A DNA stretch of 10,882 nucleotides, from the NCBI GenBank assembly GCA_023249255.1, contig JAHFCY010000102.1:1-10882 (forward strand), in the 5' to 3' direction. The notes under the pieces were generated by a model. It made no database searches, had not been told where the DNA came from, and worked only from the letters and a program-made list of their open reading frames with translations. The position numbers and the translations under genes are program-made. This document shows, piece by piece, positions 6,850 to 10,882 of the stretch (position 1 is the first letter of the stretch; each line of letters starts with the position of its first letter). Source of the stretch: Candidatus Lindowiibacteriota bacterium (GTDB lineage: Bacteria > Lindowbacteria > 2-12-FULL-62-27).

Positions 6850-7446
6850 CTATTGCCCCGTTGCAGTCTGCGGCGAGTTTGGAAACATCCGCACCGTCTC
6901 ACGGTTCCCGGCCGGAGATTCAAACGTCGCCGACATGCGGTCCATCTCGACCAAGCGCCATCCGTTCAGATCCTCGCCGGCCGACAGGCGTTGTTTCTGT
7001 CCGTCCACCTCCGCCACAACCTGCCGTACGCGATCGCCAAGCACGATACCTGACAATTTCATGGAAGGAAAAGGCTGGACGACTATTTCGACCGGCTGGG
7101 ACGCGCCGGCCTCAGGACTCGGCTGCGCAGGCTCGACTTGGGGCGGGCGGTTCGTCTCCACATGGACCTCCTTCGCTTGCGCGGGCGGAGCGCCAAACCA
7201 GTTCGATGACATCATGGCAAGTTCGTCGAACAGCACTTCTGGAGGCGCAACAGATGGCGCCGGATTCGAATCCGGCGAAATACTCTGCGGGGCGAGACTA
7301 TCGGACATCGTTCGCAGATCGCGGATGACCGTCCATGCGTATACCAGCACGACGGCAGTGAGAAAAATGATCGGCCACGAATTACGCGGGATATTCCATT
7401 TCACCCGTGGCCACGCCGGCCGGGCTGCACGGTCCCAAAATGCCAT
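6850..7446 (-). CDS. gspC: GspC-like T2SS inner-membrane connector protein (HR domain, no PDZ)
   Basis: GspC links the inner-membrane platform to the periplasmic N-domains of the secretin. The 198-residue protein has a short basic cytoplasmic N-terminus, one membrane segment (about 24-41, [18 protein letters not shown]) and the motif NWFGAPP at 82-88, like the conserved ..LFG.. of GspC proteins. A Pro-rich linker comes next, then a small beta-rich HR-type domain (about 126-188: [20 protein letters not shown], then [20 protein letters not shown]). Such a domain also occurs in PilP. It stops after the HR domain, so the C-terminal PDZ or coiled coil of classical GspC is absent. Its ATG overlaps the preceding gene's stop as TGATG, and gspD follows after 5 bp. 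The layout strongly supports the role; sequence similarity alone is moderate. Confidence 0.85.
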   Translation of the reverse strand: MAFWDRAARPAWPRVKWNIPRNSWPIIFLTAVVLVYAWTVIRDLRTMSDSLAPQSISPDSNPAPSVAPPEVLFDELAMMSSNWFGAPPAQAKEVHVETNRPPQVEPAQPSPEAGASQPVEIVVQPFPSMKLSGIVLGDRVRQVVAEVDGQKQRLSAGEDLNGWRLVEMDRMSATFESPAGNRETVRMFPNSPQTATGQ

Positions 7447-7964
7447 CAGCCGGTACGCTCCACGGCCATCGCCAGCGCCCGGGCCTCAAAAAATATTTCC
7501 ACATCCTGTGGTTTTTCAAGCCTGTGAAGGGTCAGCCGACGGATCTGGATGCGCGGCTGGGCGGCGCGCACGGCCGAGAGAAAAAAAACAACCTGGGCCT
7601 GTTGTCCCCGGGCGCGGCATTCGTAAATCAACTGCGCGGCCGGCTCCTGCGGATTCGCCTCGATCCGAGCCTGGCGGCTGTCGATCTTGAGTCCCGACGA
7701 ATGAAGAAATCCCTCCATCGTCGCATAAAATTCCGGCAGAGCGCGTTCCGGCGCGTTCACGTACGCGGCGGCCGCGATCGGGACGGACGGCAACGACGGC
7801 GGCGCCTCCGATTCGAGATTTGCAAGAATTTCGTCAGTCTCGGACTGCATCGGCCGCACCCTCACAAGATACGCCACGATCAGAATCGCCACAACTGTCA
7901 GGAGCAGGATTTTGGTCCGCTCCGGCGGCGACACCCTTACCTTCCACGGAATCAGATCGGCCAT
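7446..7964 (-). CDS. gspM: GspM/PilO-like T2SS inner-membrane protein
   Basis: GspM-type proteins pair with GspL in the inner-membrane platform; PilO is the type IV pilus counterpart. This one has a short cytoplasmic N-terminus, one membrane helix ([21 protein letters not shown]) and a periplasmic part with a predicted alpha-beta, ferredoxin-like pattern ([21 protein letters not shown], then [19 protein letters not shown] and [10 protein letters not shown]). The family link rests on topology, size and operon position more than on strong motifs; it may belong to the GspM 'subtype b' group. The ATG at 7964 is preferred over 7970 because AGGGAG lies 6 nt upstream of it but directly abuts the other. 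It is the first gene of the operon, an unusual place for gspM, which classically lies at the far end. Confidence 0.7.
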   Translation of the reverse strand: MADLIPWKVRVSPPERTKILLLTVVAILIVAYLVRVRPMQSETDEILANLESEAPPSLPSVPIAAAAYVNAPERALPEFYATMEGFLHSSGLKIDSRQARIEANPQEPAAQLIYECRARGQQAQVVFFLSAVRAAQPRIQIRRLTLHRLEKPQDVEIFFEARALAMAVERTG

Positions 7965-8012
7965 GTCCATCTCCCTCTTCTACTCGCTCGTCTGTGTTCG
8001 CATGAGGGCGGC

Positions 8013-8042
8013 ATTTTAGCAGAGACAGGGAAAAATAGACAA
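8013..8042 (-). promoter_or_regulatory. Candidate sigma-70 type promoter for the gsp operon
   Basis: On the minus strand, TTGTCT (8042-8037) and TAAAAT (8018-8013) are separated by 18 bp. The -10 box is preceded by TGC, making an extended -10. Matches to consensus are 4/6 and 5/6. Transcription would start near 8006, about 40 nt before the first gsp gene. It is the only good promoter candidate I see before this eight-gene run. Confidence 0.5.
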
Positions 8043-8054
8043 CAGAATCACCCG

Positions 8055-8075
8055 GCGCGGACCGACCCCCCGCGC
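8055..8075. other. GC-rich inverted repeat in the divergent intergenic region
   Basis: GCGCGG (8055-8060) and CCGCGC (8070-8075) form a perfect 6-bp stem with a 9-nt loop. It lies between the gsp promoter candidate and the reductase gene. There is no T-run on either side, so it is not an intrinsic terminator. It could be an operator or a leader hairpin, or chance in GC-rich DNA. Confidence 0.3.
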
Positions 8076-8132
8076 TCCCGCACCTGTGAAAATCCCGTCT
8101 TCCATGCTCTACTCTGGATCAACAAAAATCTT

Positions 8133-9125
8133 ATGGTGATGGAATACCGCAGGCTCGGCAAATCAGGATTGCAAATCAGCGCGCTGTCGCTCGGATCGTG
8201 GGTGACGTTTGGCGCCCAGATTTCGGACGGCACGGCGGAAGAGTGCATGAAGGCCGCCTATGACGTGGGCGTGAATTTCTTTGACAACGCCGAAGCGTAT
8301 GCGGGCGGGCAGTCCGAAATCGTGATGGGGAAAATTCTGAAAAAATTCGGATGGAACCGGAGCACGTTTCTGGTGTCCAGCAAGGTGTTCTGGGGCGGCG
8401 ACAAACCCAACCAGACGGGGCTGTCGCGGAAGCACGTGATCGAGGCCTGTCATGCCGCGCTCAAACGCCTGCAGGTCGACTACCTCGATCTCTACTTCTG
8501 CCACCGCCCGGACAAGAACACGCCGATCGAGGAAACCGTGCGCGCGATGCACGATTTGATCCGGCAGGGCAAAGTCCTCTACTGGGGGACGTCCGAATGG
8601 AGCGCGCAGGAGATCACTGAAGCCTGTGGAGCGGCGCGGCAGTTTCACCTGACGCCGCCGGCAATGGAACAGCCGCAATACCACATGTTCTGCCGCGAGC
8701 GGGTTGAATCTGAATACCGGCGGCTGTATGAGAGCGCAGGGATCGGGACAACCATCTGGTCACCGCTCGGTTCGGGACTTCTCACCGGAAAATACAACAA
8801 TGGAATTCCCAAAGACTCGCGGTTGAATCTCCCCGGCTACGAATGGCTGAAAGACGCCGTCCTCGGCGGCGAAGGAAAAAATAATCTGGAAAAAGTGAAA
8901 AAGCTCGTCAAGTTCGCGGACGAACTCGGCGAGACTTTACCGCGACTCGCGATCGCGTGGTGTTTGAAAAATCCGAATGTCAGCAGTGTCATCACCGGCG
9001 CGTCGCGCGTGGAGCAGGTCAGGGAAAACATGCAGGCCGGCGATCTGGCCGGAAAACTGACGTCCGAGGTCCTTGATCGCATCGACAAAATTCTGGAAAA
9101 CAAACCCCGGATACCGGAACTTTAA
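8133..9125 (+). CDS. Aldo-keto reductase, AKR6 / Kv channel beta-subunit-like
   Basis: This is a 330-residue NADPH-dependent oxidoreductase of the (beta/alpha)8 aldo-keto reductase superfamily, presumably cytosolic. The catalytic tetrad is intact: Asp51 and Tyr56 in FDNAEAY, Lys84 in SSKVFWGG and His124 in YFCHRPD. Many blocks match the animal potassium-channel beta subunit nearly word for word: [66 protein letters not shown] and [20 protein letters not shown]. The family reduces a range of aldehydes and ketones; the substrate here cannot be read from sequence. Start at ATG 8133 (or 8139, MEYRRLG); no clear Shine-Dalgarno sequence is seen. The frame extends open upstream but only as antisense of gspM. 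The stop overlaps the next gene's start as TAATG. Confidence 0.95.
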   Translation: MVMEYRRLGKSGLQISALSLGSWVTFGAQISDGTAEECMKAAYDVGVNFFDNAEAYAGGQSEIVMGKILKKFGWNRSTFLVSSKVFWGGDKPNQTGLSRKHVIEACHAALKRLQVDYLDLYFCHRPDKNTPIEETVRAMHDLIRQGKVLYWGTSEWSAQEITEACGAARQFHLTPPAMEQPQYHMFCRERVESEYRRLYESAGIGTTIWSPLGSGLLTGKYNNGIPKDSRLNLPGYEWLKDAVLGGEGKNNLEKVKKLVKFADELGETLPRLAIAWCLKNPNVSSVITGASRVEQVRENMQAGDLAGKLTSEVLDRIDKILENKPRIPEL

Positions 9126-10135
9126 TGAAAAACGTCAAACCGGTCCGGACGTTCTCGATCCCCCAGTGCCACCGCCTGATCAAGGAGGGCGACGGCGCCA
9201 CCACAGAACTCTTTTTTGTTTCCAGGGGATCTCTCCTGGTCGTCAAGGGCGATGTGATCGTCACCCGGATCGACGCGCCTTCCTTCACCGGAGAGATTGC
9301 GCCTGTCCTCGGCAGGCCTCGAAGCACTTCGATCATTTCCAAAACGGACTGCACGCTCGAAGCGTACGACGTCCGGGAATTTTTGTCGAAACTGACCATC
9401 CAAAGCGATCAGGGATACAATTTTCTGGAAATTCTCGTTGGCCGCTTCGAATCGACCCGGGAGCGCGTCGACGAATTCCAGAAGGCGATCATCAAGGAAT
9501 ACGTGAAAATTCTAGCCGAACTCGTCACGAGCAAGAAAGTTCAAGTTGAGGAAATCCCGTATGATCGCATCCGGGAAATCCGCGAGGAAAAAGAGATGCG
9601 GTTCGATTCGCTTCTTCAGCACAGAAAACCGCATGAAGACTTCCAGGTGATCCAGAACCTGGCGCGCCAGAACGGCATTCTGCAAAAATTTCAGAGCCGG
9701 ATCGCCACCCGGTTTCGGTCGTTCGCGCCCCTTGACGTGGAGACATTCAAAACGCCCCGCGCCAGCTCATACCTGAATTTCAGGGAGGCAGCGGCCGGCA
9801 TCGCAGGCGAGATCGTCGTCCTGACCCGTTACATGGCAACGCTTCAACTTATCGACATCGACCGCCTGGACCATGAACTGTCGGTGATCGAAGAGACCAT
9901 TCCATTCGACGACCGCGTTAGAATACTGGACGAGATGAAACGAGACGCTGATGGCGCCGGCCGCGATGACACCCTGGCCGAAAAAATTCGCGCCTTTGAG
10001 GAACAGGTCAACCTCATCAGACAAAACCCCGGGTACGCGGAAACACCCCTCGCGCCTTGCGCCGCCAAGTTCGGCCTTGACCGAACCTACGCAACGATCC
10101 TGCGGAGGATGTGGAAAGAACTCCTGACGCAGTAA
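9125..10135 (+). CDS. Cyclic-nucleotide-binding-like domain protein with unknown helical C-terminus
   Basis: The 336-residue protein begins with a cNMP-binding/CRP-type beta-roll (about 10-90). A LFFVSRGSLLVVKGD strand-turn-strand precedes FTGEIAPVLGRPRSTSI, which matches the phosphate-binding cassette pattern (Gly56-Glu57, Arg at 64/66). Ligand binding is therefore plausible but unproven. Residues 105-336 are mostly charged and helical (FESTRERVDEFQKAIIKEYVKI, then IREIREEKEM). No helix-turn-helix, kinase or membrane segment is recognised, so it does not look like a CRP-type transcription factor. It could be a sensor or scaffold protein. The start ATG overlaps the reductase stop (TAATG), so the two are probably translated together from one mRNA. 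Its 3' end converges on purE with 9 bp between stops and no terminator. Confidence 0.85.
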   Translation: MKNVKPVRTFSIPQCHRLIKEGDGATTELFFVSRGSLLVVKGDVIVTRIDAPSFTGEIAPVLGRPRSTSIISKTDCTLEAYDVREFLSKLTIQSDQGYNFLEILVGRFESTRERVDEFQKAIIKEYVKILAELVTSKKVQVEEIPYDRIREIREEKEMRFDSLLQHRKPHEDFQVIQNLARQNGILQKFQSRIATRFRSFAPLDVETFKTPRASSYLNFREAAAGIAGEIVVLTRYMATLQLIDIDRLDHELSVIEETIPFDDRVRILDEMKRDADGAGRDDTLAEKIRAFEEQVNLIRQNPGYAETPLAPCAAKFGLDRTYATILRRMWKELLTQ

Positions 10136-10144
10136 TTCTGATTT

Positions 10145-10678
10145 TTAGAGAGAAGCCAGAAATCGCCGGACGCCCCGGCGCTTGAGCCGCGCGCGGTCAA
10201 CCGCGACTTGTGATGCAAGACGCGCTTTGTGCCGCTTGAGACGCTGACGGACCGATCGGGCCGACGCCGAGTCACCCACGCCGATAATTTCAACCGCAAG
10301 AATGCCGGCGTTCGCCGCGTTGTCCACGGCCACGCACGCGACCGGAACTCCGGCGGGCATTTGAGCAATCGATAACAGCGAATCAAGACCATTCATCGCG
10401 CGGCCTTTCACCGGCACGCCGATCACCGGCAGGATCGTGTACGACGCCAGCATGCCGGGCAGGTGCGCCGCCCCGCCCGCGCCCGCAATGATCACCCGCG
10501 CGCCCCGCGATTCCCAGCCGCGGACGCTCTTTTCAAGAAGCCGCGGCGTTCGGTGCGCGGAGACGATCTGCGTGTCGTACGAAACGCCAAACTCGCCCAG
10601 CGTCTCGCCGGCTTTCGACATGACCAGCAGATCGCTTTTGCTTCCCATGACAATCACAACATCGACGGCTTTGGTCAT
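10145..10678 (-). CDS. purE: N5-carboxyaminoimidazole ribonucleotide mutase PurE (class I)
   Basis: PurE converts N5-CAIR to CAIR in de novo purine synthesis, working right after PurK in the cytosol. Class I signatures are present in order: VMGSKSDL (10-17), SAHRTP with His42, the AGAGGAAHLPGM loop with His72, LPVIGVPV and the GLDSLLSIAQMPAGVPVA segment, then NAANAGILA. At 177 residues it is slightly longer than usual, because of a basic C-terminal tail rich in Arg and Lys after about 145. The start is supported by GAGGTG 8 nt upstream. It sits 16 bp downstream of purK in the same direction, so the two form an operon, here in the order purK-purE. Confidence 0.97.
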   Translation of the reverse strand: MTKAVDVVIVMGSKSDLLVMSKAGETLGEFGVSYDTQIVSAHRTPRLLEKSVRGWESRGARVIIAGAGGAAHLPGMLASYTILPVIGVPVKGRAMNGLDSLLSIAQMPAGVPVACVAVDNAANAGILAVEIIGVGDSASARSVRQRLKRHKARLASQVAVDRARLKRRGVRRFLASL

Positions 10679-10687
10679 AGACGTTTC

Positions 10688-10693
10688 ACCTCT
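10688..10693 (-). promoter_or_regulatory. Ribosome binding site of purE
   Basis: GAGGTG on the minus strand lies 8-9 nt before the purE ATG at 10678, in the short gap after the purK stop. It supports the start choice and separate initiation within the purK-purE transcript. Confidence 0.7.
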
Positions 10694-10694
10694 A

Positions 10695-10882
10695 TCATAT
10701 TCTCACCCGATCGCGCACGCGCATGGCGAGCGCGATTGCCTTCTTTGGCGTATCGGCAAGCGCATTGACGTGCCCGATCTTGCGTTCGTATGCCGGGCCG
10801 GATTTATTGTACCAATGGACCCACGCGCGGGGCGTGAAACTTCCATACGGCATCGGCGCCATGCCCGGCGTCAATTTTGTCT
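10695..10882 (-). CDS. purK: N5-carboxyaminoimidazole ribonucleotide synthase PurK (3' end only)
   Basis: Only the last 61 residues are in the window; the rest lies beyond the right edge. PurK is an ATP-grasp enzyme that makes N5-CAIR from AIR, ATP and bicarbonate, the substrate of PurE. The fragment ends with VHWYNKSGPAYERKIGHVNA, which matches the PurK C-terminal pattern (H.Y.K ... RK.GH.), then a helical tail KKAIALAMRVRDRVRI and a TGA stop at 10697-10695. Its position 16 bp before purE supports the call. Whether the ATP-grasp core is intact cannot be seen. Confidence 0.93.
   Translation of the reverse strand, partial: TKLTPGMAPMPYGSFTPRAWVHWYNKSGPAYERKIGHVNALADTPKKAIALAMRVRDRVRI

Noticed and set aside
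8083-8118. Promoter for the reductase gene on the plus strand (TGTGAA ... TACTCT)
   Set aside because: Both boxes match consensus poorly and the -10 match is about 3/6; not distinguishable from chance.
7407-8132. In-frame upstream extension of the aldo-keto reductase
   Set aside because: It runs antisense through gspM and the intergenic region, has no reductase homology, and the conserved family N-terminus begins at MVMEYRRLG.
8163-8684. Minus-strand frame opposite the aldo-keto reductase
   Set aside because: Shadow of a strongly conserved coding region; no independent features.
10164-10180. Perfect 6-bp hairpin (CGCCGG/CCGGCG) near the end of purE as a terminator
   Set aside because: It lies inside the purE coding region and is not followed by a T-run on either strand.

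Overview
The window looks like chromosomal DNA of a GC-rich, diderm (Gram-negative-type) bacterium. A secretin gene and pseudopilin genes imply an outer membrane. The sequence alone does not fix the phylum. The T2SS gene order, with gspM first, no gspE beside gspD and an oversized secretin, does not match the classical gammaproteobacterial layout and fits a less-studied lineage. No RNA genes, insertion sequences, integrases or CRISPR arrays are visible.

Left three quarters (117-7964, minus strand): one tightly packed type II secretion system (T2SS) operon, read right to left as gspM-like, gspC-like, gspD, gspF, gspG, gspI, gspJ, gspK. Most genes overlap or are separated by a few bases (TGATG and ATGA junctions). 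GspM and GspC are inner-membrane platform and connector proteins. GspD is the outer-membrane secretin, GspF the polytopic inner-membrane platform protein, GspG the major pseudopilin, and GspI/J/K the minor pseudopilins of the pilus tip. gspE (ATPase), gspH, gspL and the prepilin peptidase are not in the window. A possible further gene starts at the left edge (1-59, minus).

Middle (7965-8132): a divergent intergenic region with a good extended -10 promoter candidate facing the gsp operon.

Right part, plus strand: a two-gene unit (8133-10135) coupled by a TAATG junction. It encodes an aldo-keto reductase strikingly like the AKR6 / voltage-gated potassium channel beta subunit family, and a protein with an N-terminal cyclic-nucleotide-binding-like domain and an uncharacterised helical C-terminal half.

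Right end, minus strand: purK (C-terminal part only) followed by purE, the two enzymes that carboxylate AIR in purine biosynthesis. purE converges on the cNMP-domain gene with only 9 bp between stop codons.

The points most worth attention are: (1) the 1004-residue GspD, which carries an N-terminal TPR-like domain and five N1-type repeats instead of the usual three; (2) a palindromic repeat inserted at the gspJ/gspK junction that now encodes part of the GspK leader and may supply its ribosome binding site; (3) a 7-bp tandem repeat inside the gspI leader that could slip; and (4) the Kv-beta-like reductase translationally coupled to a cNMP-domain protein.
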